Source: an uncultured Prevotella sp. (lineage in GTDB: Bacteria > Bacteroidota > Bacteroidia > Bacteroidales > Bacteroidaceae). From it: a DNA stretch of 37,012 nt. The stretch's first letter is position 1. Each line of letters opens with the position of its first letter. Positions 1 through 8,436 of this stretch are shown here, piece after piece. Position numbers and translations under genes: made by a program. The notes under the pieces were generated by a model that was not told the origin of the DNA, made no database searches, and saw only the letters and a list, made by a program, of their open reading frames with translations. The DNA is taken from the NCBI GenBank assembly GCA_937922435.1, contig CAKZVT010000049.1, positions 1-37,012 on the forward strand, written 5' to 3'.

Positions 1-62
1 ATTGCAAATCCGGCGGAACAAATGATTTCATTAATAGACCTTGTATTTCATCCAATAGATTT

Positions 63-93
63 GCGGATGAACCGCCTTTCACTGTTCATCCGC
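63..93. repeat. Intergenic hairpin with GCGGATGAAC arms
   Basis: Perfect 10-bp inverted repeat, GCGGATGAAC at 63-72 and GTTCATCCGC at 84-93, with an 11-nt loop. The same 10-mer occurs singly in two other intergenic spots, 24729-24738 and 25296-25305. No T-run follows it, so a terminator role is not supported. The rest of 1-376 holds no gene that I can support; bases 1-16 resemble, in inverse orientation, the GGATTTGCAAT repeat at the right end of the window. Confidence 0.55.
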
Positions 94-160
94 ACCCTTG
101 CAGGCTGACGGTAGAAACGGGAAAAAACGGAGAAATGGCATATTTCCTTACAAAAAACAC

Positions 161-189
161 TTGCATTTCGAATATTATACATATCTTTG
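161..189 (+). promoter_or_regulatory. Predicted Bacteroidetes-type promoter for the pectinesterase
   Basis: The -7 box TATCTTTG at 182-189 matches TAnnTTTG exactly, and TTG at 161-163 lies 18 bases upstream as a partial -33 element. Transcription would start near 196, leaving a leader of about 180 nt before the ATG at 377. Confidence 0.55.
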
Positions 190-376
190 CAACCAAAGTT
201 TGCCGCACCATGCAATATGGGGAACGCCCCATTGCGCAGGGCAATGGCATCCTTGAAAAATACACAAACTACTTTTCCTGACCAATGCTGTGCTACAGCC
301 GTGCGCGGCTTGTATGCCAGGCTACGGAGAAAACCTTATACATTATTAATATATTACTAATCAAAACAACAAATCT

Positions 377-3300
377 ATGGTAAAAAATCATCTACACGCA
401 TTTGTCTATGCGCTTATCGCCCTATTGGGGGGGGGACTTCTTCCAATGCAAGTTAGCGCACAAGACGTAACAGCCACATGGGACTTCAAGAACAAAATCC
501 CCATTGAAGCCGGAGTCGTAGCCCTGCAAGGCAATACAGGCGAAGTGCCTTCCAACGTCGAAGGCGTAAGCCTTTATATAGATGCCACAAACGGCAAGTT
601 CAACTCTGAAGCCAGGGATGCCGACGCACAGGTCAACGAAGGCACAATAATCCGCGTACCTGTAAAGTCGGCAAGGGACATAGTAAAGCTGACTCCAAGC
701 CCCAACTACGGCAACTTCACCATCGGCGGAGAAGCGGCCGACTTGGTAAACCCTACCGAGCACAAGGCGACAGCTGCCGAGGCAGAGGCTGGCTACGTGG
801 AAATCGTAGCCACGGGCGGCTGCTATCTTTGGGAAATCAGCGTAACGTTCGTTTCCGAAATACAAAGCAGGGAAATATATTCGACTTCGTTCACCGAATG
901 GCCTGAAATCGACAGGAAGAAAAACATCACTACTCCCACCACCCACGAGGTGACGACAAAGTACAGCAACGAGCAGGTTACGTTCACTTTCTGCGGAGCC
1001 GGTGTCGACCCCGACGGCAAGCAAGACAAGTTCGCAAACCTTGAAGACAAGGGCCTTGGCTATATCATAACAGGCAAATACAAAAGCGAATTAGGTGAAG
1101 CCGTAGAGCCTTATGTCGAGACAACGCCGATAAAATCGCTGTCGAAAATCGTGCTCACACAGGCGGCCACCGGCGGTACGCGCGGCATAAAGGTATCGGT
1201 AAAAGGCGACGGCGATGCCGACTGGGTTGTGCTTCACGACAAGTCGGTTGGCGACAGCAAGGGCGAGACACTGGAATTGCAGGTAAACAGGGAGAACTGC
1301 AAAATCAAGTTCGAGAACTACTCGGGCGGACTTGACCAAAACGCCTACATCACCGACCTTGCGCTCTACGGCATGGTAGACATGTCTAAGTATCCCGCGC
1401 TTGCAACGTTCACGTTCAACGGTGTTACATACGAGGCCGTAGACGTGTTCACCGAGACGGCCGAAGGCGTGCAGGAAGCCACCATCGAAATAGCAAACGC
1501 TGTCGAACTGCCGTCTGCCGACAATCCCGTCACCGGCATAACATGCGACAACGGCAACGTAGACGGCGAGATAACCTACACCAAGCAGGACGAACATACG
1601 GTGCTGGTTGTAATCAAAGTGACCGCCAACGGCGAGACCATGACATACAACACGACGTTCAAGCACAAGCCTTACTTCACACTGACCTATCTCGACACTG
1701 ACGGCAAGACCGTCATCGACAACACACAGAAGGTTGAAAAGGATGCAAAAATAGGAACGCTCAACGACGGGGCAAAGGTAACAGTAGCAGGCGGCAAGGC
1801 TTTCCGCGGCTGGTTTGTGGAGGCTGACGGCGGACGCAAGTACAGCGTGGAGGATGTGGTAACGTCTGACCTGACCCTGTACGCCGTAGCAACTGACATC
1901 GAGACGGCAAGCACTACGGCACGCTACACATTCAACCTGACCGACGAATATTTCTACGACGAAGACCACGAGGCATTCAACGCCGAAGGAGCGCAATGGC
2001 ATGACGCCACACACGGATGGACGCTTGAGAAGGAAGGGCACATCGACCTGCTCGTAGGCGGACACGCATACATCATGGCGACAATTTGCAGATACAGCAA
2101 GGCAGACGCGGTAATTACCCTAAGCGACGCCAGCGGCAACCCCATCACAACCGCAAGCGGCTACAGCGAAACCGACGGAAAGACTATAATGATGGAATAC
2201 ACGGGCGCTGCCGGCACGATAACGCTCACCACAAGCAACGAGACTTACCTTCACAAAATCTCCATAATCAACGTTGAAGGCTCTCCTGTAGAAAAGAACG
2301 AGCAGGGATATTACGTAGTGAAGCAGAACGACGGGCTTAACCTGCTCAACATAATCGACATCGCCAACGCACAGGCTTCAGCCGACGAGCGCACTTACAT
2401 ATTCCTACCCGACGGCACTTACGACCTCGGACACGAAGTGCTAACACCCATTTCGGGCGACAACATCTCGCTTATCGGGCAAAGCATGGACAACACCATT
2501 ATCGTAAACGAGGCCGAGGAAGAAGGCATCGGCGTGTCAGCCACATTCCTTGTAACCGGCAGCAACACTTACATACAGGACGTTACGCTCAAGAATGCAT
2601 ACAACTACTACCAGCCGGGCTTCGCCGGACGCGCCGTAGTATTGCAGGACAAGGGCAACCGCACAATATGCAAGAACGTAAGGATGCTGTCTTACCAGGA
2701 CACATACTATTCAAACAACAACGACGCACAGTTCTACTTCGAGGATTCAGACATACACGGAACGGTTGACTTCATCTGCGGAGGCGGAGACGTATTCTTC
2801 AACCGCTGCACCCTGACCGTTGAGCCGCGCAATGCCGACGGAAGCGGAGAATGCACCATAACCGCGCCGACCACGACAACAGAATTCGGCTACGTGTTCA
2901 ACGAATGCACTGTAGACAGCAAGGCGGAGAAGTTCAACTTCGGCCGCGCATGGCAGAACCTCGCACGCTGCGCATACCTGAACACTACGCTGCTGCAGCC
3001 TGACAGGCTCAACGAAAACCGCTGGACGCTCGGCGGCATGAACGTTCCGGCCGACAGGTTTGTGGAATACAACACTATGGACGAAAGCGGAAAGGTGATT
3101 TCACCCGACCACCTCGAACTCACATTCACCAAGGACGACAAATCGAACACTTACGAAACAATACTCACTGAAGAGCAAGCAAAAGGCTTTGCGCTCGACA
3201 AAGTGTTTACCGACTGGACGCCTGACGAGTTCGCAGCACAGAAGAAGCTCGGCCAGCTCCGCACAGAAGGAGAGAACCGCATAACATGGGATGCGGTTGA

Positions 3301-3619
3301 TGGAGCAATAGCCTACGCGGTATTCAACAACGGCCGGTTTGTCGGCATGACAACAAGCACAAGCTATGACGTGGCAGAAGGCGACATAAAGAACTACACA
3401 GTACGTGCAGCCAACAGCCACGGAGGTTTCGGTGAAGCATCAAACACCACGACAAGCGGCATCGACGAGGTTGAGACCGGCGAAGCAGGCGAGGCCGTAA
3501 GCACGGCTTACTACAGCATTGACGGCACTCTCGTTAACGGCACGTACCGCGGAATCGTAATCGAAGTGAAGACCATGACAGACGGTTCGAAGGCCGTGCG
3601 CAAGGTCATGAGGCAATAA
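377..3619 (+). CDS. Secreted multidomain pectinesterase (carbohydrate esterase family 8)
   Basis: A pectin methylesterase that would remove methyl esters from homogalacturonan outside the cytoplasm, preparing it for the lyase encoded next. The 1080-residue product begins with a signal peptide ending near VSA-Q (about residue 28). Residues about 435-510 look like an InlB/Listeria-Bacteroides type repeat (GWF near its centre). The esterase domain spans about 645-920 and keeps the family landmarks: SYQDTYY with Asp775, GTVDF with Asp798, and FGRAW with Arg857, the expected catalytic trio. A fibronectin-III-like stretch follows (about 955-1020), then a tail of the kind common on secreted Bacteroidetes proteins. 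The large N-terminal part (30-430) is not assigned but may bind sugar. A nine-G run lies in the signal-peptide codons. The start is the first ATG, directly ahead of the signal peptide. Domain call is sure; substrate is inferred from family. Confidence 0.9.
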   Translation: MVKNHLHAFVYALIALLGGGLLPMQVSAQDVTATWDFKNKIPIEAGVVALQGNTGEVPSNVEGVSLYIDATNGKFNSEARDADAQVNEGTIIRVPVKSARDIVKLTPSPNYGNFTIGGEAADLVNPTEHKATAAEAEAGYVEIVATGGCYLWEISVTFVSEIQSREIYSTSFTEWPEIDRKKNITTPTTHEVTTKYSNEQVTFTFCGAGVDPDGKQDKFANLEDKGLGYIITGKYKSELGEAVEPYVETTPIKSLSKIVLTQAATGGTRGIKVSVKGDGDADWVVLHDKSVGDSKGETLELQVNRENCKIKFENYSGGLDQNAYITDLALYGMVDMSKYPALATFTFNGVTYEAVDVFTETAEGVQEATIEIANAVELPSADNPVTGITCDNGNVDGEITYTKQDEHTVLVVIKVTANGETMTYNTTFKHKPYFTLTYLDTDGKTVIDNTQKVEKDAKIGTLNDGAKVTVAGGKAFRGWFVEADGGRKYSVEDVVTSDLTLYAVATDIETASTTARYTFNLTDEYFYDEDHEAFNAEGAQWHDATHGWTLEKEGHIDLLVGGHAYIMATICRYSKADAVITLSDASGNPITTASGYSETDGKTIMMEYTGAAGTITLTTSNETYLHKISIINVEGSPVEKNEQGYYVVKQNDGLNLLNIIDIANAQASADERTYIFLPDGTYDLGHEVLTPISGDNISLIGQSMDNTIIVNEAEEEGIGVSATFLVTGSNTYIQDVTLKNAYNYYQPGFAGRAVVLQDKGNRTICKNVRMLSYQDTYYSNNNDAQFYFEDSDIHGTVDFICGGGDVFFNRCTLTVEPRNADGSGECTITAPTTTTEFGYVFNECTVDSKAEKFNFGRAWQNLARCAYLNTTLLQPDRLNENRWTLGGMNVPADRFVEYNTMDESGKVISPDHLELTFTKDDKSNTYETILTEEQAKGFALDKVFTDWTPDEFAAQKKLGQLRTEGENRITWDAVDGAIAYAVFNNGRFVGMTTSTSYDVAEGDIKNYTVRAANSHGGFGEASNTTTSGIDEVETGEAGEAVSTAYYSIDGTLVNGTYRGIVIEVKTMTDGSKAVRKVMRQ
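427..435 (+). repeat. Poly-G tract (9 G) inside the signal-peptide codons
   Basis: Nine consecutive G bases encode the Gly-Gly-Gly of the pectinesterase signal peptide (codons 17-20). A change of one or two bases would shift the frame at once, so the tract could make the enzyme switchable by slippage. The frame is open as given here. Confidence 0.8.
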
Positions 3620-3636
3620 CAGAGCCATCAATTTAC

Positions 3637-3691
3637 GGCCTTGCCGCGGAGCACGCGTTGCGCGTCGTCCGCGGCAAGGCCGACAGTTTTT
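3637..3691 (+). terminator. Strong rho-independent terminator after the pectinesterase
   Basis: A 14-bp perfect stem (3637-3650 with 3668-3681) carries an inner 5-bp stem ACGCG/CGCGT and is followed by GACAGTTTTT. It lies between the pectinesterase stop and the pectate lyase start, so it either separates the two or attenuates read-through. Confidence 0.8.
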
Positions 3692-3718
3692 ATCTATTCA
3701 ACTAAAATTACAGGTATC

Positions 3719-5863
3719 ATGCTAAAAAGATTTTTACACTCTCTGCTGCTGGCAATGGGATTGCTCCTCGTCGCCAACGGCGCACAAGCACAGCAGACGC
3801 CGGCGTTCCCGGGAGCGGAAGGCTTCGGAATGTACACCACCGGCGGACGCGGAGGTACGGTCTATCACGTCACCACGCTTGAAGACAACAACCAGAAGGG
3901 CTCTTTCCGTTGGGCATGCGGACGCAGTGGAAAGCGCACTATCGTGTTCGACGTATCGGGCACAATTCACCTCACGTCCGAACTTAAACTCAACAAAGGC
4001 GACGTAACCATAGCCGGACAGACATCGCCCGGCGGCATCTGCATTGCCGACTATCCGTTCGTCATCTCAGCAGACAACGTAATCATACGCTTCATGCGCT
4101 TCCGCCTGGGCAACAAATATGTAAGCAAAACTGAAGGTGACAAAGGACACGAGGGCGACGGCCTCGGCGGAATGGACAAGCAGAATATCATTGTAGACCA
4201 CTGCTCGGTAAGCTGGAGCATAGACGAGTGCCTCTCGGTGTACGGCAGTAAGAACCTGACCGTGCAATGGTGCATCGCATCGCAGAGCCTGCGCAACTCC
4301 GGGCACCACAAAGGCACTCACGGCTACGGCGGCAACTGGGGCGGCTCGGGCGCATCGTACCACCACAACCTGATGGCGCACCACGATTCGCGCGTGCCGC
4401 GCCTCGGTCCGAGACCAAGCACGCAGCTTGACGAGCGCATGGACATGCGCAACAACGTGTTCTACAACTGGGCCGGCAATGGATGCTACGGCGGCGAGAA
4501 CATGAACGTCAACATCGTGAACAACTACTACAAGCCAGGGCCTGCCACACGCACCAAAGGCACGGCACTACAGCAGCGCATAGCGAAAATAGGCATACGC
4601 ACGACCGACTACTGCACCAACGATGACGGCACGCCAAACGATTGGTATCCAAGCCTGCACAAGTGGGGCACGTTCTACGTGAACGGCAACGTAAACCCCG
4701 ACCATCCGCAAGTGATACAAGACAACTGGAAATACGGCATAGACAACCAGTTTGACGACAACAGCAAGCTCGACAACATGCTGACCGACGAGGCAAAAGA
4801 GAAGATGCAACTCGACGCGCCAATCGAGTTCACAAGCGTTACGACGCACTCCGCCCAAGACGCCTACGAGCGCGTGCTGGCATACGCCGGAGCGTCGCTG
4901 CACCGCGACTGGGTGGACGAGCTGATAGTCAACGACACGCGCAACGGCGAGGCTTCATGCACGGGTACATCGTCAGACACGAAGAAACTTACCGGCATCA
5001 TCGACTCGCAAGACGACCTCAAGCAGGCGTTCCCCAACGCAGGGGCTGACTGGAGCGCATGGCCCGAACTGACGGGAACAACCATAACGGACACCGACCA
5101 GGACGGCATGCCGGACGACTGGGAAGACGCCAACGGCCTTGACAAGAACAACGCCGCCGACGGTGCGGCTATTGGCATCGACGGTTACTCGAACCTTGAG
5201 AAATACATGAACAGCCTCGTGCAGGACATCATGGACGGAGGCAACGAGGGCGGAACAATGCTTAGCGGCCAAGAGGAGTTTGAAGGTGAAGGCGACGACC
5301 CGTCGCAGAGCGTGGTCTACGTACTCGACCAGACAACATACGCCGACTCTTCAACCGACGGCTTCACATGGAACTTCGACGACGGCTTCAGCATAAGCAA
5401 TGACGCCGAGAAGACATACGGCAAAGAGAGCGGAACAGACCTCGTAAAGTTCTCTGCCGAGCAGTTCACCGTCAACATTCCCGAAGGCAAGAAAGTGACA
5501 AAAGTAAGTTTCTACGGCTACAACAAGTACGAAGACAAAGACAGCTACATTGCCGAAGTCTGCGGAGTGGAATACGGCGAAACCGACTACGTGTTCCCGA
5601 TGAAGAACGCCGGACAGCCCGTCTACAAGACGCACGACATCAGCCTCGCAGTGCCTGTCGAAGGCAGCATGACGTTTACCCTGAAGGGCAAGCAGTGCGC
5701 ACTTCGCGTAAGCCTTACCACCACAACCTCAACAGGCATCAACGAAGTAACCGTAGAGCGCAAGCCGAACGGCAAAATATACAACCTGCAAGGCATGGAG
5801 GTGAAGGAGCCGCTCGCACCCGGCATTTACATCCGCGACGGCAAGAAATTCATCAAAAGGTGA
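3719..5863 (+). CDS. Secreted pectate lyase, polysaccharide lyase family 1
   Basis: Cleaves de-esterified homogalacturonan by calcium-dependent beta-elimination, downstream of the esterase encoded just before it. I place the start at 3719 because this ATG directly opens a signal peptide (MLKRFLHSLLLAMG..., cleavage near AQA-Q, residue 25), whereas the open frame extending further upstream crosses the terminator hairpin. Product 714 residues. The parallel beta-helix lyase domain runs from AFPGAEGFG (about 29) to about 300, with DHCSVSWS (Asp160) and the HHDSRVPRLG segment, where Arg225 is the likely catalytic base by analogy with the RxP motif of PL1 enzymes. A thrombospondin-3/EF-hand-like calcium motif (DTDQDGMPDDWE) lies near 457-470. 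The final 45 residues (NLQGMEV ... GIYIRDGKKFIKR) look like a type-A C-terminal sorting tail of secreted Bacteroidetes proteins. The family is clear; export route is inferred. Confidence 0.9.
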   Translation: MLKRFLHSLLLAMGLLLVANGAQAQQTPAFPGAEGFGMYTTGGRGGTVYHVTTLEDNNQKGSFRWACGRSGKRTIVFDVSGTIHLTSELKLNKGDVTIAGQTSPGGICIADYPFVISADNVIIRFMRFRLGNKYVSKTEGDKGHEGDGLGGMDKQNIIVDHCSVSWSIDECLSVYGSKNLTVQWCIASQSLRNSGHHKGTHGYGGNWGGSGASYHHNLMAHHDSRVPRLGPRPSTQLDERMDMRNNVFYNWAGNGCYGGENMNVNIVNNYYKPGPATRTKGTALQQRIAKIGIRTTDYCTNDDGTPNDWYPSLHKWGTFYVNGNVNPDHPQVIQDNWKYGIDNQFDDNSKLDNMLTDEAKEKMQLDAPIEFTSVTTHSAQDAYERVLAYAGASLHRDWVDELIVNDTRNGEASCTGTSSDTKKLTGIIDSQDDLKQAFPNAGADWSAWPELTGTTITDTDQDGMPDDWEDANGLDKNNAADGAAIGIDGYSNLEKYMNSLVQDIMDGGNEGGTMLSGQEEFEGEGDDPSQSVVYVLDQTTYADSSTDGFTWNFDDGFSISNDAEKTYGKESGTDLVKFSAEQFTVNIPEGKKVTKVSFYGYNKYEDKDSYIAEVCGVEYGETDYVFPMKNAGQPVYKTHDISLAVPVEGSMTFTLKGKQCALRVSLTTTTSTGINEVTVERKPNGKIYNLQGMEVKEPLAPGIYIRDGKKFIKR

Positions 5864-5869
5864 ATTGAA

Positions 5870-5901
5870 GGTGAGAAAGTGAGACGGTGAGAAGGCGAGA
5901 C
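5870..5901 (+). repeat. 8-nt tandem repeat, four units
   Basis: Four consecutive octamers GGTGAGAA, AGTGAGAC, GGTGAGAA, GGCGAGAC begin six bases after the pectate lyase stop. The unit length matches the octamer arrays at 25069-25154 and 27255-27338, although the sequence differs. Confidence 0.7.
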
Positions 5902-5977
5902 GACTATACGGCAAGGAGGAGAAACGGTGATGAATAGCCGCCCGAACGAACCGTAAAGACCGTCAATACAAAGCGCG

Positions 5978-6013
5978 AGAGCCGCCCAAACGATGTGTTT
6001 GGGCGGCTCTTTC
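5978..6013 (+). terminator. Terminator after the pectate lyase
   Basis: A 14-bp perfect stem AGAGCCGCCCAAAC / GTTTGGGCGGCTCT (5978-5991 and 5997-6010) with a 5-nt loop, then a short TTTC. The weak T-run makes it less certain than the upstream terminator. Confidence 0.65.
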
Positions 6014-6049
6014 CGTATGCACGGCCAAACCGCTGACAGCCAGCGGTTT

Positions 6050-6137
6050 GGCAAAAGGCCGTAAAACGCCCTGCAAAAGGCCACCTTTTACACGCTAAAA
6101 GGTGGCCTTTTGCAGGGCAATTCACGGCCTTTCGCAA
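6050..6137. repeat. 22-nt periodic palindromic array, copy A (four units)
   Basis: Units start at 6050, 6072, 6094 and 6116, each 22 nt, of the form TGCAAAA, 7-nt core, TTTTACAC. Units 2 and 3 have reverse-complementary cores (GGCCACC, GGTGGCC) and together give a perfect 23-bp stem, 6068-6090 with 6096-6118, loop CACGC. A separate 11-bp hairpin (GCCAAACCGCT arms, about 6024-6052) sits just before. It lies downstream of the pectate lyase terminator. Confidence 0.8.
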
Positions 6138-6215
6138 TGCGCAACCTTTCCATCCCCAAAACATCAGTTAAGCAAATTTAACTTGTAACAGCCATGCAGA
6201 TACAAATACATGCAG

Positions 6216-6223
6216 TAAATTTG
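6216..6223 (+). promoter_or_regulatory. Possible -7 box for the DUF4595-like lipoprotein
   Basis: TAAATTTG fits TAnnTTTG, but I see no TTTG or TTG at the right distance upstream. If used, transcription starts near 6230 and leaves a leader of about 340 nt. Confidence 0.4.
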
Positions 6224-6566
6224 CAGCGCAAATCAGTTTTTCTGAAAGGAGATTACATTACCTTGGCAATTCGGCCGGAGCGCATCCGCAACACGGCTGA
6301 AAGTAATGGGACGGCTCTTCTCCTTACACTTACATGAACGTCTGCGTCCCGTCTTGCAGAATTTTCACAAGGCTGACACCCACGTACACGCGTGGACAGG
6401 CCGGAGACAATTCGATGCAACAGACAGGAAGATTTGCCGCAGCAACGACACCACATTGTTTACAGCAACCACAGCGCACGCAACCGCACCACCGCGGCTG
6501 CGAAGGCTCTTTTTGTGTAAATGTTTCCAACGACAAACATCTTTATCAACTAAAAAACAAAGCATT
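6224..6566 (+). other. Long GC-rich leader region without a supported gene
   Basis: Between the predicted promoter and the lipoprotein start there is no convincing gene. An AAAGGAG at 6245-6251 precedes a TTG-initiated 24-codon open frame (6263-6337), which could be a leader peptide but has nothing else to support it. The frame of the lipoprotein stays open upstream of 6567, but that part lacks protein-like features. Confidence 0.35.
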
Positions 6567-8120
6567 ATGAAGAAAATCAAGTTACTGGCAATGGCCGCAG
6601 CCTTGATGCTGACGGCTACGTGTTTCACAGCGTGCAGCGACGACGAGGGCGGCGGCATAGGCAACATCGACCTGCCCACGCCGCAGTATGAAGAGGTAAG
6701 CGGAAAGTATGAAATCACGTCGGCCGGCTCGCCCTACGAGAGCATCGAGCTTAGCGCAAGCGGCAACTACATCGTGACGCGCAGCTACGGCGGCTACGGC
6801 CTCGCGCCAAAGGCCGGCGGAAAGACAAGGATGGCGCTGCTGGCAAAGCGCGGCGCGACACGCTCGACGGAGTACGGCGGCATAATCTACGGAACGTTCA
6901 CAAGCCTCGGCGGCAACGAGTTCGCACTCGAAGGCTTCGGAACAATCAAGCTGGAATACAGCGGCGACGACGTGAAGGGCATCGAGATTACAACCAACGG
7001 AACGACAACCAGTTACTCCGCAGAGAAAGCCCCGACCATGGGCGGCGACAACATTACCAACGCCCTCTGCCGCACATGGAGGATTGAGAAAATACGCGAC
7101 GTGTACTACGACAAGGAGACCGGCAAGACCGACGACATGACCGTAACGCCTGAAAATCCGGGCGAGGAAGGCTATGACATGCCGATAGAAGTGGTTTGGT
7201 CGAAGTCGGGCACATACTTAGTGTCATACCTCGACGGTTCTATCGGCGTAGCCGAGTGGAAATGGAAAAACCGCGGCGCAGGCCAGCTGTATTACGCATG
7301 GGACGGAGACTGGACGGGCGACTATTGCACAATCACCTTCGACGGCAACCGCGCCGTGATACATGACAAATGGGAAGACGAATACGGACGCGACGAGTCG
7401 TGGACTTACCTCGTAACCGACGACACAACCGAGACGCCCGACACCGACCTGCCCGAGAACCTGTCGCCGCTCACCAACGTGTTCACAGGCAAATTGCTCA
7501 AGGACATGGACGGCGACCGATTCGTCTACGAAAACGGATATCTGACGCAAATCACAAACGACAAGGAGACAATCACCTTCCACTACAACTACGCAACGGG
7601 CGCAGAAGGAGCTGACGTTTACGTGACTATGAGGGGAGACGGCGACGACGATTTCGAAATAACGCTCAACGAGCAGGGCTTCGCCAAGAAGATTGTGCAG
7701 ACAAGCTACGACCAATACGGCGAAGATGTGTACACTAAGACATTGGAATACGATGCCGACGGCCACCTCACGGCCATGAACGACGACCGCAACGGCCGCC
7801 TGTATGACCTGACTTGGACTGACGGCGACCTGACAAAAGTACACTGGCTCTCGGAAAGCGGCAGCGAGCACACATATACATACACCTACGGCAACCAGGC
7901 AAACACCAACTGCCTGCTGTTCTATTACAAGGTTTACTCGGTTGACATCGACGAAGTGCAATGCCTGTACTACGCCGGCCTCTTAGGCAAAGCTCCAAAG
8001 CACCTGCCCGAGTTGGAGACAAGCGGCAGCGGCAGCACGACCACCTTCACTTGGACAGACAACAGCCTGATAGTAGACGGCGACGAGTATCATCCTACGG
8101 AGTTCAGCTTCTACGAATAA
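6567..8120 (+). CDS. Surface lipoprotein, DUF4595-like with YD-type repeats
   Basis: A 517-residue outer-membrane or surface lipoprotein. The start at 6567 opens a lipoprotein signal peptide with lipobox FTAC and acylated Cys23; the following SDDE is the acidic lipoprotein-export type signal of Bacteroidetes, which predicts surface display. The C-terminal half (about 290-510) has repeated beta-strand segments such as YENGYLTQI, LEYDADGHLTAM and YDLTWTDGDLTKV, which resemble YD/RHS-like strands and the DUF4595 family of Bacteroidetes lipoproteins. Function is unknown. It follows two pectin enzymes on the same strand and might help bind or sense glycan, but terminators and a long leader separate it from them, so a joint role is only a suggestion. 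Confidence 0.75.
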   Translation: MKKIKLLAMAAALMLTATCFTACSDDEGGGIGNIDLPTPQYEEVSGKYEITSAGSPYESIELSASGNYIVTRSYGGYGLAPKAGGKTRMALLAKRGATRSTEYGGIIYGTFTSLGGNEFALEGFGTIKLEYSGDDVKGIEITTNGTTTSYSAEKAPTMGGDNITNALCRTWRIEKIRDVYYDKETGKTDDMTVTPENPGEEGYDMPIEVVWSKSGTYLVSYLDGSIGVAEWKWKNRGAGQLYYAWDGDWTGDYCTITFDGNRAVIHDKWEDEYGRDESWTYLVTDDTTETPDTDLPENLSPLTNVFTGKLLKDMDGDRFVYENGYLTQITNDKETITFHYNYATGAEGADVYVTMRGDGDDDFEITLNEQGFAKKIVQTSYDQYGEDVYTKTLEYDADGHLTAMNDDRNGRLYDLTWTDGDLTKVHWLSESGSEHTYTYTYGNQANTNCLLFYYKVYSVDIDEVQCLYYAGLLGKAPKHLPELETSGSGSTTTFTWTDNSLIVDGDEYHPTEFSFYE

Positions 8121-8153
8121 ATCTATTCAAATCTCAACCAGCACAACACAATG

Positions 8154-8190
8154 AAAAACCGGCGCGGAACGATGTTCCACGCCGGTTTTT
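8154..8190 (+). terminator. Terminator after the DUF4595-like lipoprotein
   Basis: Stem AAAAACCGGCG / CGCCGGTTTTT (8154-8164 and 8180-8190), extended by GGAAC/GTTCC around a 3-nt loop with one C-A mismatch. It is nearly identical to the hairpin at 8612-8647. Confidence 0.8.
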
Positions 8191-8211
8191 CGTCTTCTGT
8201 ATAAGAAAATA

Positions 8212-8243
8212 TTTCACGTTTTAGTATAAAAACACTATCTTTG
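8212..8243 (+). promoter_or_regulatory. Promoter for the small membrane cassette, giving a leaderless start
   Basis: TATCTTTG at 8236-8243 is a perfect -7 box, and TTTC at 8212-8215 lies 20 bases upstream as a one-mismatch -33 element. The ATG at 8248 begins only four bases after the box, so the mRNA would begin at or very near the start codon. Confidence 0.6.
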
Positions 8244-8247
8244 CAGT

Positions 8248-8436
8248 ATGAGACAAAAAATAGGCGACTGGTTTCTTGATGTTGCGAAATACATTCTAAC
8301 GGCATTCTTACTGTCGTCACTATTCAGCGACATGGACAAGCCGTTTGTCATAGCTGGCGTATTGTGCTCGTTTGCCGCGGCATTTGCAGTAGGAATTTAT
8401 CTAATAAAAAAAGGAGGGAAAGATGGGAATAATTAG
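8248..8436 (+). CDS. Small two-helix membrane protein, DUF6722-like
   Basis: A 62-residue protein with two hydrophobic segments (about 13-27 and 33-53) separated by SDMDKP, and a basic tail KKGGKDGNN. The MRQKIGDWFLDVAKYI start resembles the short Bacteroides family listed as DUF6722, from memory. Function unknown. The start sits four bases after a -7 promoter box, so either the message is leaderless or translation begins elsewhere; no other in-frame ATG precedes the first helix. The last 14 bases overlap the next small gene. The cassette is clearly richer in A and T than the neighbouring genes, and both ends carry the same hairpin. Confidence 0.7.
   Translation: MRQKIGDWFLDVAKYILTAFLLSSLFSDMDKPFVIAGVLCSFAAAFAVGIYLIKKGGKDGNN

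Noticed and set aside
1091..2065. A 324-codon minus-strand frame opposite the pectinesterase
   Set aside because: It lacks promoter, ribosome site or domain and lies inside the repeat and linker part of a clear secreted enzyme.
6263..6337. TTG-started 24-codon frame after AAAGGAG in the lipoprotein leader
   Set aside because: Only the ribosome-site-like sequence supports it; it has a rare start codon and no regulatory codon run. It is mentioned in the leader entry but not called as a gene.
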